Assembly (NCBI GenBank): GCA_032358165.1
Contig: JAALGY010000015.1
Span: forward strand, 1,798,001 to 1,862,000
Length of the DNA: 64,000 bases
Source of the DNA: Diplosphaera chodatii
Lineage: Eukaryota > Chlorophyta > Trebouxiophyceae > Prasiolales > Stichococcaceae
Direction: 5' to 3'
Under the pieces are notes generated by a model that saw nothing but the letters and a program-made list of their open reading frames with translations, made no database searches and was not told where the DNA came from. The translations under genes and the position numbers were made by a program. Shown piece by piece: positions 32,168 through 43,422 of the stretch (within the stretch, counting starts at the first letter, position 1; each line of letters opens with the position of its first letter).

Positions 32168-33455
32168 ATGACTGAGTTCTGGAAGTCAAACGCCAACTAT
32201 TGGTGTGACATCTGCAAAGTATGGATGACCGACAATGTGTCCACGCGGGCAACGCACGAGAAGGGCATCAAGCACAAGGAGAATGTCGCCAAGAGTACGC
32301 AGCTGACGGTTCTGCATGACAGCGATGCCAACTTGTCAGTGAAGCTTGCATTGTTTTACATCTGTATGTATCAGAGGACATGGTGCCCGCGGAACATGGC
32401 TGCTGACACCACCTGCTCGCTGGCACGCAGAGCTGCGGCAGATGCGGCTGAGCGCCGACGCAGAGAAGAAGGAGGCGCACCTTGCAAAGTCGACAATGGG
32501 CAGCATAGAGAAGGCAGCAGCGGCGCAATATGCCAAGGACCAGGCGGAGGCAGAGCGGCACAGACAGGAGACGCTTGGCAGGTGGGGCTACCTGCACAAC
32601 GCATTTCAGCCTCAGATGATGCTGCCGCATGGCCACCTGCGTGGACCAGAGGTCTAAGTCCACGGTGCAGACCTGGAGTGAGTCAGCTAATGTTGCTGGG
32701 TGCAGCTGGGAGCCGGATGCTGCGTCTGGCTACCTGTACAATGCGGTGCACAGGCACTACTTCCAGCCAAAGACCGGCATGTACTATGGCGGCGACCCGC
32801 CAGCATGGACACTGAAGCCCAGCATACCAGCAGAGTCGTTGTACAGCGACAGCGAGCGTGACCAGGGTAGGGCATTGTACGTCATTTCTGCCTGAGGCGA
32901 CAGAAGTGTGAGCTGCAGGTGGAGCAACCATGCGCTGACTTCCTGTCAGAGCCATGCTGAGGCGCAGCGTGCAACACGACCTGGTAGCAAGTAAGCTGCT
33001 GAAGTTTTTGTACAAACTGCAGGGGGGGCCATGGGCAGACCAGCAGCCGGCAAGGCGCCCGTCAGGAAGGTGGCACGCATCAGCGAGAAGCACCCAGCCA
33101 TGTCCTCGGTGGGCGGCCATGCGATGCCCAGCACGGGGACCGTGGGCGGTGCAAGGGGGGTCGGCGGCGCAGCAGCCGTAGCTGCGGCGGCAGCAGCAGC
33201 GGCTTTGAAGGTGACTGCTGCTTTTTGATAACGCATTTGTGCCGACATCATCCTCATGAAAGTGGTCTGCAACCGGTGTTGGCACACACAGCACATGACC
33301 AGGTCCGTACGGCCTTGCAGCCAAAGGGTGGGATAGCCAAGCCAAAGGCGGCGGGGAAGCCCGTATCGAAGGAGGACCAGGAAGCCATCGCCAAGCGGGA
33401 GGCGGCACGAGCGCGGGTGCAGAAGCGCACGATGACAAGCTTTGGACTTGCCTGA
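32168..33455 (+). CDS. ZOP1: ZOP1/WBP4-like pre-mRNA splicing factor
   Basis: ZOP1 is a nucleic-acid-binding spliceosome component; in plants it also acts in RNA-directed DNA methylation. The ATG at 32168 starts MTEFWKSNANYWCDICKVWM, a U1-type C2H2 zinc finger (C-x2-C then H-x5-H in THEKGIKHKEN). A charged helix follows (LSADAEKKEAHLAKSTMGSI, then AAQYAKDQAEAERHRQETLG). An OCRE-type aromatic repeat comes next: WEPDAASGYLYNAVHRHYF and KTGMYYGGDPPAW. The C-terminus has HPAMSSVGGHAMPSTGTVGG and ends AKREAARARVQKRTMTSFGL, as in plant ZOP1. Several short introns are present; the final exon is 33304-33455 or close. It is convergent with the uL13 gene, 180 bp away. Confidence 0.88.
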
Positions 33456-33636
33456 TCTTGTGTCATGCTAGATGTGCAGTGAACTCTGCCGTGGTACACT
33501 GCACTTGTTACATGGCTCGCCCGCCAGGACCTCTGTTGCTGAGTGCTACAAGAGACCAAAGCTTAACCTAGCAGCCAGAGTCAAGCCCAGGACTGACAGG
33601 CGCGCCCCCCTCTCCTACCAGTGCACCTGGGTGCAC

Positions 33637-34185
33637 TCACTCCGCAGCGGCCTTGATCCGCAGGACGTTGAGCTTCTTCTTCTGCTCGTAGTAGGCTGCC
33701 GACCTGACCTTACGCTTCTCCTCCAGCTCCTTGACCGCATCCTGATGCTTCCAGCCCACCGTGGAGGCGAGGTCGCCCAGCTTGACGGACTTGTGGCCGT
33801 GCTGCAGGCGGAGCACCTTCAGCGCATCAGGCACCACCAGGCGCTTGACCGTCTCGTACGCCGGCGGCACGCCCTCAAACACCTTCAGGTGGTCCATGGC
33901 CGCTGCGCCCCGCTTCGTCTTGTGCGGGACCATGCCGCGGATGGTCCTCCACAGGATGCGGGACGGCGCGCGGAAGTGGATGGGGCCCTTCTTGGGGGCC
34001 GTCAGCATCCGCTTGCGCAGGAAGCGCTCATACTTCGCCTTTTGCCGCACCAGGCCGCCGCTGATGTCCACCTCCTCGCACCGGACGCAGACCACGTACT
34101 GCCCCGACAGCAGCTGCTTGGCCAGAATAGAGGCCAGACGACCGAGCATGTGCCCGCGGCAGTCGATGACCACCGGCTTCGGCAT
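33637..34185 (-). CDS. RPL13A: Cytosolic 60S ribosomal protein uL13 (L13a)
   Basis: Eukaryotic large-subunit ribosomal protein uL13. The ATG at 34185 starts [20 protein letters not shown], the family N-terminus. Further hallmarks are [59 protein letters not shown] and [20 protein letters not shown]. The C-terminal basic helix ends [17 protein letters not shown]. At 182 residues it is shorter than typical plant L13a (about 206), missing part of the variable C-terminal tail. No intron interrupts the coding region, unusual for this window. Upstream in-frame codons exist but the ATG at 34185 fits the family start. Head-to-head with the SCAB-like gene. Confidence 0.96.
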   Translation of the reverse strand: MPKPVVIDCRGHMLGRLASILAKQLLSGQYVVCVRCEEVDISGGLVRQKAKYERFLRKRMLTAPKKGPIHFRAPSRILWRTIRGMVPHKTKRGAAAMDHLKVFEGVPPAYETVKRLVVPDALKVLRLQHGHKSVKLGDLASTVGWKHQDAVKELEEKRKVRSAAYYEQKKKLNVLRIKAAAE

Positions 34186-34646
34186 GGTGGCCTGCCGTCT
34201 CACACCACCTCGTCACGGCTCCAGGAAAGACCAAGCTTGTTGAAGCCGCCCTGCCTTGGCGCAGCCGGGCCAGGGATATGAGGTGTAGCAAAGTGCAGTC
34301 TGCGCATTTCATCTACCCTCATGCAGACCCTGAGCGCCCTATACCCACATTCTGGTGGACAATAGGGGTATAGGGGGTAAATGGGCCTGGGGTAGAAGGG
34401 CAAGGGCCTCAAATGGGGCCCTTCTGCAGGGCTCCGAACGTCCAAAAGGCGACTGTAAGCCCTACTGCAGTACTGCCCTTGAACTGACAGCTCGGCAGTG
34501 GTCAGCGAGTCACCTTCACACGCGGCGAGAGGGCTGCACCCTGGCTGCACACTGCATATGTTGTTCATGCGCTAGTCGACTTTGCGTTGCTCACGCAGTC
34601 GTTCCGGGCTCCGGTCTGCGCAGCATCTGCTCAACAAAGCAGCAGC
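34186..34646. promoter_or_regulatory. Shared upstream region, uL13 (-) and SCAB-like (+)
   Basis: 461 bp lie between divergent starts. A G-rich stretch around 34360-34400 contains repeats of GGGGTA/GGGGG on the plus strand. No TATA box was seen. The region must drive a highly expressed ribosomal-protein gene on one side. Confidence 0.4.
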
Positions 34647-37187
34647 ATGGCACCTATAGATCACACAGACTCGTCGCCGGCGATCGTGAAGAAGCTGTCG
34701 CTCCGGGAGGTGGCACAGCGCTTTGAAGCCGGCGATGCGGCTGTGCTGGAGGCAAGCGTGTTCTTGAGCATGGTGCTGGATTGTGGTTGATGTAGCAGTG
34801 GAAGCGGGAGAGTCTACACCTACAGGAATGCTGGCATCTCCTGCTGTGCAGGATTACCGCACAATGAACCTGAACGAAGCTTCCGGCGAGCAGCTGCAGC
34901 AGACGCTGCAGAGCATGCCCAAGGGCAAGGCACTGATGAAGGAGCTCGTCAGGCTCACAGAGGCAAGCCGGTGTAGCCAAAATCTGCAAGACCGGCCCGC
35001 TGCTGAACTCCCTGCGGTGATGTCACAAGATGGTGGATGAACGTGGCAGCATGACCGCCGCAGGTGCTGCAGGGACGTGTTGCCGGACGTAACAGCGAGG
35101 ATGCCGCCCAGATCAAGTCCGGCTTGTTGGATCTGCAGGCGCAGTGGAAGAGCTTCGAGAACTCAGCGCAACAGGCAATCGGAGTTGCAGTGCAGTGCCC
35201 TGCAGCAACGTGCGATCACCCCAGCCTTCCAGCCCTCCAGCCTGTCACATTATAAATCTTCTGTTCCGCAGGCTGCAAGGAAGCTCAGCGACAGCGCCTC
35301 AGCGACCGAGGCAGCAGCGCAGCTTGCGCATGAGCAACAGGAGCAGCGTTGGCAGACCCGCATCCAGGAGGTCTGTTGCGAATGCAAACCTACAGGCAGC
35401 ATTTGCTAGCTGACACAGCCATCCAGGATCACCATGTCTGTGAAGCATCCTGTGCATGACGCCACCTGATTTGCTTGTATGTTCGTGTGCAACAGCTGGA
35501 GAACGAGTGTGCAACACTGCGCAGCCAGGTGAGCAGGGTTGCGTTTGCACGACCTGTGTGCAGGCAGTTGTTGACGAAACCTATGCTGCTTTGCTCAAGT
35601 TTCGGTGGTCGTTTCAGGTGTCCGAGGGCAGCTCCACAATACAGCGCCTGCAGCAGGAACTGGAGTCTTGCAGCCAGTTGCCGACAGATCAGAAGGTGCT
35701 GGATCTTGTGCATGGGTCACTGTCACTCGTGCCAAGACGAGAGATACTGACCACCCTTACTTCGTCCCACTGCCTTGGGTCATCACAGGCGGATTGCCAA
35801 TGTATGAGCAGGAGAACCACTCGCCAATGCGTGACAGCAGCAACTTCGGTGGGGCCGGCTGTAGCTCACCAGCGTCGCTACGTGGGTCGCCTGCGAAGCT
35901 CATGTCGCCCCGACACATGCTGGGGGGCGAGCCGCTGTCCCCAGCAGTCATGCGCACGCTGTCCATTGCTGGCAGGCAAGGCAAACTCCGTGATAGCAAT
36001 GCCTGCACATGTTTAGAGCCACATGCTGGAAGCATGGCTGCACAGCAGTGCGCTGGAATGACACAGGACAGTGCATTGTGTCGTGCAGTCCGCGAGTGGG
36101 GCAGACGCTGTCAGTGGCGGCGCCCGACAACCTGCAGCTGCAGTGGCTGCGGGAGGATCCGTCAGATGCACGCGTGTCCATCATCAGCGGCGCCGTGCGA
36201 CACCAGGTATGCTGCAATGTTTGCCGACTGTCACGCGATAGTAGAGTTGCTTTGCAAGCAGTACAACATGTGAACAGCTGCGCCATTGTGTACAGGACCG
36301 GTCAGACCAACGACTGTCCGCTGCTCGCATGACTTTGCAGTACTCGCCAGAGGTCGCGGATGTGGGGTGCACGGTCCTGTGTCGCTTGGGAGCTTCGCGC
36401 GGCACAGACGGCGGCAATGTGCTGCGCACGGCATCGCCTGTCGCTGCCGACCCCGCGCTGGCCGATGAGACCGCCGAGCTGGAGGCGGCCGGCGGCCACT
36501 CCTTCTTTGCTGTTCCCGTCCAGCACAACGGTGCGTCATCCCGGATGCTGCGAGTCCCCCAAGCAGCCAGTGGCTGTCAGTGGCGGCTCTTGTTTTGGCA
36601 GTGGCAACTTGGCAACTCAGGTGCACCACTTGATCCTTTGGAATGTGTTATGCTCTGAGCCGAAGGCCACTTCCTGGCTGCTGTGCAGGCGTGGTTCAGC
36701 GGAAGCGCACTGTGGCCAACCTGCGCGTCGACGCCGAGGGCCTGCGTGTGACGGTGTCCGGGGTGGAGGTCGCCTCGGCCAGCTACCACGCTGACATGCA
36801 GGTGCAATCTCTGCGCGCTTCGAAGACACATACAGTCAAGCCCCTCTTTACTACTGCGCACATCGACCCTCCCGACCACTGCTGTGCCATACCACAGGTG
36901 TGCGGCGCGAGGGGAGGAGGTGACGGTGCGGCGCAGGGGATGTTCCTGGCACTGAACCCGCAGCACGTGTTCATGTTGGCCCTGGAAACGCCACACAAGC
37001 GCAACGTGTGCATCAGCCTCATCCGCAAGGTGTGCAGCCTAATGCACCCTGCATGCATTGCCTGACGACGAACACATCTGCATCTGGCGTCGCATGCCTC
37101 GTCATCTTGAAGTGACAGCACGGTGCTGCTGTGCAGATGGCTGGCAAGGCAGGGCTACTGCTGGAGGGGCCGCGTGAGCACATGTGA
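34647..37187 (+). CDS. SCAB-like coiled-coil / Ig-like / PH-like protein (putative actin binding)
   Basis: Plant SCAB proteins bind and bundle actin filaments. The ATG at 34647 starts MAPIDHTDSSPAIVKKLSLR, then EVAQRFEAGDAAVLEA. A helical/coiled segment follows (LNEASGEQLQQTLQSMPKGK, ALMKELVRLTE, IQRLQQELESC). A Ser/Pro-rich linker comes next (NHSPMRDSSNFGGAG). An Ig-like segment follows: DNLQLQWLREDPSDARVSII, then SGAVRHQ joined to YSPEVADVGCTVLCRLGASR, which fits an Ig-fold strand pattern with W and C. A PH-like C-terminus follows (VVQRKRTVANLRVDAEGLRV, GMFLALNPQHVFMLALETPH). The final exon gives RKMAGKAGLLLEGPREHM before the stop at 37185-37187. The SCAB assignment comes from this domain order and the W-x-R...D-V-G pattern and is moderately sure. 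A microtubule or other cytoskeletal role is possible. Confidence 0.62.
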
Positions 37188-37640
37188 CCTGCTTGCGGAG
37201 CACAGCGAGGGCAGGCAGCGCCGGCGTGTTACGAGTTGTTTGACATGTTTCAGAGGCATTGCCGACCTGCATCCTGAACAACGTTCCGAGCAGCAGAGTT
37301 GCAACACATTTGGTTTTGGGCGGTCATACAGGTGATTCTGCCTTTGCCTGTGCAGCTAACAGGCAGTTGAGACTCGTGACGCTTTGCTCTGGTTTCTTCA
37401 ACAACGCTTCAGCATTGTCATCAGGTTGTGAGGTCCTTGGCAACAGCACAAAACCACCGAAAGCAATCTATCGTAATGTCGTCCAACAGATGATAGCATG
37501 CAAACATTGTTGGACACCCCAATATCGACCGCTGAGCTGATGAGGTGGCACCTACGCCGACTGCTGTCTGGGGCAGTCGTGATCATCGAAACTGCCAGGA
37601 ACTAGCAGTGCCTGCCCTTCAGCACCCCTCATCACTGTCA
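37188..37640. other. Convergent intergenic region, no gene seen
   Basis: This lies between the 3' ends of the SCAB-like (+) and DET1 (-) genes and should contain both 3' UTRs. No RNA gene or repeat was recognised. Confidence 0.45.
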
Positions 37641-40600
37641 CTACACGCGGTGGTAGATGATGGCCTGTGTTGGCGCATTGGCCTTTTGCAGCACGCCTAG
37701 CACGAAGGGCAGCACCGGGTGCAGGTGCCACGTCACTAGCTGCTTGGTGGGACGTGGCCCCGGTGGCGGCGCCTCAAACTGCCCGCCACCAATCTTGAGG
37801 CACACAACCTCCCGCCGACCCCGCATCAGAAACTTCAACGGCACCTGCGAAGGCACACCGCCCACCTGAGAGACAGGCGCCATGACAGACGCAGGCGCCA
37901 ACAATCTGTACAGGGAGGGAGTTGTCAAGTCACCTGCGGCGTGCAGGTGAAGAGTCATTCTGCACAGGAGCGCACCTCAGCAAGGGCACGTGGCCGGATG
38001 GTCGGCGAGATGTGCTTCTCGTCATACTGGAACAGGTTGGCGTCCAGATATGGCGACGCGCACAGCACCTGGCTGCTGGGTGGGATGGCCGCCAACACCC
38101 GCCGCGTCACCTGCGATCACCAGCACAACATTGCTCTGGCTGCTAGCGGTGGCAGGTACCAGGAGCACGCCAGCGCATGGTGCAAGGCTGGGTATTGTGG
38201 ATAGCAACGGCCTCGAGTCGCATGCACACCTGCTGCATCGTCCAGTACTGGTGCGCCATCTGGCGGTCCACAGCCGCCCGCGCGCTGGCCGGGGTGCCAG
38301 CCGGCGTCAGGAACCTGCCCGACAAACAGCAGGGTTTGTACTGAGCACACTCTCGTTACACGCCTCGCCAACGTGCTGAAGGCAAATATGTGGCTGCAGG
38401 ACGTGCAGCGGGAGACTGCACACCGCTCCCAGGTGCAGGTGATCGCTGGCGCGTTGAACACCGCGGAGTCCTGCAGGTACATCTCCAGCAGCTGCGAGCT
38501 GCTGTTCGGCAGCATCGACACGATGATGCTGTCCTGCAGTGTGACGAGCAAAACACTTTGCCAGCTCTGCACTACACTCCTGAGGTGCATCTGCATGATG
38601 AGATGACCTTTGATGATGATGGATCTGACCTGTGTCGTACCTGCAGAGAGTAGACGGCAAGGAAGGCAGCTTGCTGCTGCGACTCGGTGTGGCGCAGGGC
38701 AGACGCATCTGGCGGCCCCAGGGCCAGCAGCAAGTGGTTGTCGTCCATGAACTGTGCCTGCATGCATTTCGACACAGGCCATGGCACAGCAGGTGCGAGT
38801 GCTGACTGCCAGGACGGCTGAGTTGAGGCAACGTTTCGATTGAACAGTCTGAGCCAATCTGTACTGCTTCTGCCCCGCACCTTCCACACCACGAGGCTGG
38901 CCAAGGACTCGAAGTTGAGGATGAAGCGGTCCCTGGCGCGCGGCGGCTGCGGCTGCTGCTGCGGTGGGTGGTGCGGGCGCTGTGACCCGGCCGCGCCATG
39001 CACAGCGGCGACACCGCCGAGGCCAGACGCACCCCCTGCAGCAGAGCCGCCTTGCTGCGGGGTGCCCAGGGCTGCCGACGCCGCCCGCTGCATCGATGGC
39101 ACGCCCACGCCCGGCGCGCTGCTTCCGCCCTTGGTGGGGGACTCCAACATGCGCGCCATCGCCGGGTCTCGCAGCGCATGGCACAGGTACGCCAGCACGC
39201 GCTGGCGCAGCCCCGTGATGAGGCTGGGCCCGCCCCCGCCCTCGCTGCTGCCGCGGTCGGTGTTGGACGCACCCGCACTGGCACTTGCCCCTGCAGCTTT
39301 TTTACAGGTGTCAGTCAGTGTGACGAGAGTTGTTGAACAGCGCAAAACCTTTGGGGAACCGACAGGGGGCGCAACTGCGCTGAAGCCAGGCATAAAATGG
39401 ACCCATAGCAGGCAGGCCAGGGCAGCAAAACGGGCCAAGGGGTGTCTGCACCTGGACCTGGGGAGCTGGGGGTGTTCAGCAGCTGCCCCAGCACGGCGCT
39501 GTTGGGCCGCTCCCCGCTCGCCAGGGCCTGCAGCTGCGCGCCCCGGGCAGCGGCAGCGCCCGCGCCCGCGCCCGCCCCGGCAGCGTGCGACGCAGCCCGA
39601 CGCAGCGGCGGGGTTGCGGCAGTCATGTGGGATGTGCCCGGCGCACCCGACGCCTCCAGCCGCCTGACACTGTGGTCCGCCTGCCGCGCTGCCTGTGCCA
39701 GCACGGCCACAGCTCAGCGGCTCTCACAGTCTCAAAGCGCCACAGACACGCGGGCCCGTGCAAATCGCAGGCCGGCAGCAGCGTCGGCGTCAGCAGCGAG
39801 GGCACAGCTGCTGGGCGGTCCAGAACGGGCACCACCTTCGGGTTGGCCTCCCGCCAGCGCCGCTCCACAGCGGCGGCGGCCGCTAGCAGCAGCGGGTCGT
39901 CCAGCGCCAGGTGCTGCCCCAGCTGCGCCAGCGGCGCCAGGCGCCCGTCCGCCAGCACCTGCGCCCAGAAACTCGAAGGTGGCACGACCAGTCTGGGCCT
40001 TCGGGGTCGCAGCTGCAGCTGCGGGTTGACGAGCCCGTGCACTGTGCCATGCTGACGCCGTGTCAGCAGGGTGCAGAGCTGAGCAACACCGCACAGCGGG
40101 TAGCCGCAGCTGCGCGGCACCTGGTGCACGTGGATGGTCTGGGACCGCAGGCCCAGCGCGGCAATGCGGTCGCCGCACGCGGCCACGCCCGCGTTGTGGC
40201 TCAGGTGCACAAAGTCGTCCGCAAGCTCGAGCGTGTCGGTCACCTCCCCGTCCCTCGCTCGCACCTGACATGCGATCGCACACCCTCACAGTGCGCATCG
40301 AAGCTGCTGGGCATTGTGTGCAGCGCTTGGGCAGTGTCTGCTGCAACGTTGAGGCAGCCAGTGCTTGGGTAGCCGCCAGCATGCTGGCGTTCATCAGCTG
40401 CTGCATCAGCCGGTGTGGCTGCTGCAATGCCGGTGGCAGAGTCCAGCTGCGTGGGACAGGAAGCCAAGTCGTTGCAGGCCTCCCCACCAGGAAGATGGTG
40501 GTCGTGGCCACGAGCGGGAGCGCTGCGGGGCCGCCCCCCGCCGAGCTGCCCCGCCCGCTGGTGGGCGGCGACTGCGAGGCGACCACCAGGAACGCCTCCT

Positions 40601-41480
40601 TGTGCAGCGCCTGGCGCAGCACACGGCCCGGTCATCGGCAGGCGTCATGCACAGGCACTGCCGCAGGCTGCAATGCCAGGCCGCAATTCAGTGGTGGGAC
40701 AAGCCATGCCTGTCTTCCGGATCCTTCAGTCGCAATGGCTGCAGCTGACAAGGCTGGCTGGCTGCGAACACCAGAACCCCACCAGGCAGAAGTCCTTGCA
40801 CAGGACGTGCGGCGCGCCCACCAGGCTCCGCCGCCACCGCAGCTCAAAGTGGCCGCCGAGCGCTGTTGCCGACTCCGGCAGCTGCGTTGCCAGGAATATC
40901 GTTAGCAGTGTCGCTCTCGAAGGCGCCGCGACAACACACCCTGGCTTCCTCATGAGACTCATGCAATCAGGTCACTACCGTGATGCAAAAGCAGGTCCAT
41001 TGTGCGGCACTCCACCTGGGGCGCTTCCGCATCGGGTTCGGTGCGTGTGCCAAACTGCAGCCCCGTGTAGGTGTAGAGCAGCATGTCATGCTGCAGCATG
41101 CTGAAGCACACCAAGTGCCTTCCGCTTGGCGTGAAGCGGCAGACATGACAGTCTCCGAGCTGGACATTTCGGACCTGCGGCACAAATTGCCGCATGAGTG
41201 TCCTGGCACAGGCAGTGCACGAGCAGCGCCACCCCGAAATGCTCCTTATCATATCACGATCAGCTGGTCGCCGCCTCACCACGGATGATGGCGTCACGAC
41301 CTCACTGATGTGCCGGATGTTGTTGACCTGCGACGTGGCAAGGGCTGTCAGCAGCTGGTGTCAGCAGTCTGCATGCAAGCGCAGCGTCATTCAGCCCCTC
41401 ACCTCCGTGCACGGCTTGGCAGCGATGGTCTCCCGCTGGCGTAGTCGCAGGAACAGGTTCTGCGGGCGGCCACGTTTCAT
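37641..41480 (-). CDS. DET1: DET1 (de-etiolated 1), CUL4-DDB1 complex component
   Basis: DET1 partners with DDB1 and COP10 in CUL4-based ubiquitin-ligase complexes and represses light-regulated genes in plants. The ATG at 41480 starts MKRGRPQNLFLRLRQRETIA, joined over a GT-AG intron to VNNIRHISEVVTP. Family blocks in order are QFVPQVRNVQLGDCHVCRFT, SGRHLVCFSMLQHDMLLYTY, VTDTLELADDFVHLSHNAGV, DRIAALGLRSQTIHVHQV, RFILNFESLASLVVWKVRG, QFMDDNHLLLALGPPDAS, QQQAAFLAVYSLQ, IIVSMLPNSSSQLLEMYLQD, DEKHISPTIRPRALAEVR and VPLKFLMRGRREVVCLKIGG. The C-terminus reads LVTWHLHPVLPFVLGVLQKA and ends QAIIYHRV. The middle (about 38900-39700) is expanded by Ala/Gly/Pro-rich low-complexity sequence. Many introns; not all borders were checked. 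Confidence 0.9.
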
Positions 41481-41850
41481 GCCGCATGCCGCCGCATGCA
41501 CATCATTGCTGACAGGGTCCAGCCAGCATCAGCGGATCGGATGAGTGGCGAGTGTGAGCGCTAAAGCGTAGGAATACTCCGTTCATACTGAGGCAGGCGC
41601 AGGGGAGCAAAACTGTGGGGTGAGGTACACTGCGGTTGTCGACACCTCGATTCCTCGACAACAGGGTGCCACCAACTATCGACGATCCGACCAGCTGGCC
41701 TGTCGTACATGCCCAGTAGGTATCCCGCTAACACACAAGATATATTCACTATCGCCCTCATGAGATCGGTACCATGTGATGCCTCACAGCTATCCTTCAT
41801 GCAGTCCATTGTACACGATGTACAGGCAGTCAGTCTGCAAGTGTGTCATC
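41481..41850. other. Spacer between threonine aldolase and DET1
   Basis: Both flanking genes are on the minus strand, so this 370 bp holds the aldolase 3' UTR and the DET1 promoter. A short palindromic string (GTCGACACCTCGATTCCTCG region, near 41637) was noted without further significance. Confidence 0.4.
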
Positions 41851-42924
41851 TCACGGGGCCTCCAAAACAGTGCGGAATGCTCGCGTGAAAGCCAGGCACT
41901 CGTCCTTTGTCACATCCCGATGTGTGACCGCCCGGATGCCTCCCTTCATGCCGCCGACGACGAAGCCAGCATCCTTCAAGCGCATCAGCACCTGGGCCAC
42001 TGGTGGCGCCTCCGGCTTCAGGTGCCACAGCACGATATTGCTCTCTACGGCGGTCGTGTCAATGTCCACCAGGTCCAGCGCTGCCAGCTCATTGGCAATC
42101 AGCTGTGCATTTGCATGGTCCTGAGCGAGCAGCGGTGGTGTGTCTCTGAGCGCGATCAGGCCAGGCGCCGCAAGCACAGCCACCTGGCGCATGGCCCCGC
42201 CCAGCAGCTTCCTCATGCGGTGTGCCTTGTGGATGAAAGCTGCCGGTCCCACAATGATCGAACCCACTGGCGCGCCCAGACCCTTGGATAGGCAGAATGT
42301 CATTGTGTCGACCATCGCTGCAACCTCCTTCACGGACACACCCAGGGACTCTGCAGCATTGAAGACTCTGGCTCCATCCATATGGACTGTGAGGTTGTTG
42401 GCGGCTGCCCATGCCTTCAGTGAGGTGAGGTATGTCATGGACAGCACCCGGCCACCGGCCCGGTTGTGCGTCTGCTCAATTGTCACCGCCTTTGGGGTTG
42501 CTGAATGCTGGTCATCTGGCCGATTCCTGAGAGCCTCGTCCAAGGCCTTCAGAGGCAGCTCGCCATTGGGTGCGGAGGGTATGACGTGCATCACCACACC
42601 GCCCAGCGCCGAAATGCCGCCCGCTTCATAGTGCAGCACGTGAGACTCGCTGCCAAGCAGGAGCTCGTCTCCGCGGCCGCACAGTGCCAAAATCGATGCG
42701 AGGTTGCCCTGTGTGCCAGTCGACACGAACAGTGCCGCCTCCTTGCCGGTCATCTCAGCCGCACACCGCTGCAGCTCATTGACGGTTGCATCCTCGCCGT
42801 AGATGTCATCCCCAATGTCTTGTGGCGTAAGATCCGCCACCGCCCGCAGCATCGCCTGGGAGGGCTTCGTCACGGTGTCGCTCCTAAGGTCGACGACCTT
42901 CTGATGACCATTGGTGACCACCAT
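41851..42924 (-). CDS. Low-specificity L-threonine aldolase (PLP-dependent)
   Basis: Cleaves L-threonine/L-allo-threonine to glycine and acetaldehyde, a fold-type I PLP enzyme. One uninterrupted frame of 357 residues starts MVVTNGHQKVVDLRSDTVTK. Family marks are DLRSDTVTKPS, GDDIYGEDATVNELQ, GKEAALFVSTGTQGNLASIL, HVLHYEAGGISALGG, IEQTHNRAGGRVL, the Asp-containing VHMDGARVFNAAESLG, and the PLP Lys in TFCLSKGLGAPVGS. GGAMRQVAVLAAPGLIAL follows. Length and motifs match the complete family. There is no evident targeting peptide, so it may be cytosolic. It lacks introns while neighbours have many, which can mean retroposition, transfer from bacteria, or intron loss. Confidence 0.96.
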   Translation of the reverse strand: MVVTNGHQKVVDLRSDTVTKPSQAMLRAVADLTPQDIGDDIYGEDATVNELQRCAAEMTGKEAALFVSTGTQGNLASILALCGRGDELLLGSESHVLHYEAGGISALGGVVMHVIPSAPNGELPLKALDEALRNRPDDQHSATPKAVTIEQTHNRAGGRVLSMTYLTSLKAWAAANNLTVHMDGARVFNAAESLGVSVKEVAAMVDTMTFCLSKGLGAPVGSIIVGPAAFIHKAHRMRKLLGGAMRQVAVLAAPGLIALRDTPPLLAQDHANAQLIANELAALDLVDIDTTAVESNIVLWHLKPEAPPVAQVLMRLKDAGFVVGGMKGGIRAVTHRDVTKDECLAFTRAFRTVLEAP

Positions 42925-43422
42925 CGTGCTGTACGCACAGCGCGGCTTGTGCAGGCAGCAGGCTTGACTGTGTGCACGCGTCGGGCACGCTAATGTTCTC
43001 TGGGGAACTGAAGATGCAGACTCAGACGAAACACCCGTCCAGCTGCTGCTGCAAATGACTGAAAAAAAATGGTGGCTCTCTGATGATGACTAAATGTTGT
43101 CAAGTGCAAGGTCACGGGGCGACGGTTTGACAAGCCAGAGGGTGCACAGGGGTTGCACAAGAGAGGCTGATTGTGTATGACAGGAAAGGAAGTTGCGTAG
43201 GCAGGTAGTGTGCGAGAGAGTCCTGAGAGTGGGACAGCATCGCGGGGCTGGGGTTTGGGACACGCTCTCCGACACTCCGCTCCAGGGTGACCATGTGGAC
43301 TGGCTTCAAGGTGGTGTGCTGTTTGCACCCTACACGCTGCTGCTTACTACACAAGCTACAACACTCCGCTGTCTACTTTACATCCTAAGCCACCATCAGG
43401 TCGCCCAATAATCATGGTGATG
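42925..43422. other. Spacer between VPS10 receptor and threonine aldolase
   Basis: It holds the VPS10 3' UTR and the aldolase promoter (both genes on the minus strand). An A-rich tract near 43060-43070 was seen. No gene or RNA was recognised. Confidence 0.4.

Noticed and set aside
38840..39667. 275-codon plus-strand frame
   Set aside because: It is antisense to the low-complexity middle of DET1; composition is driven by the Ala/Gly-rich repeats.
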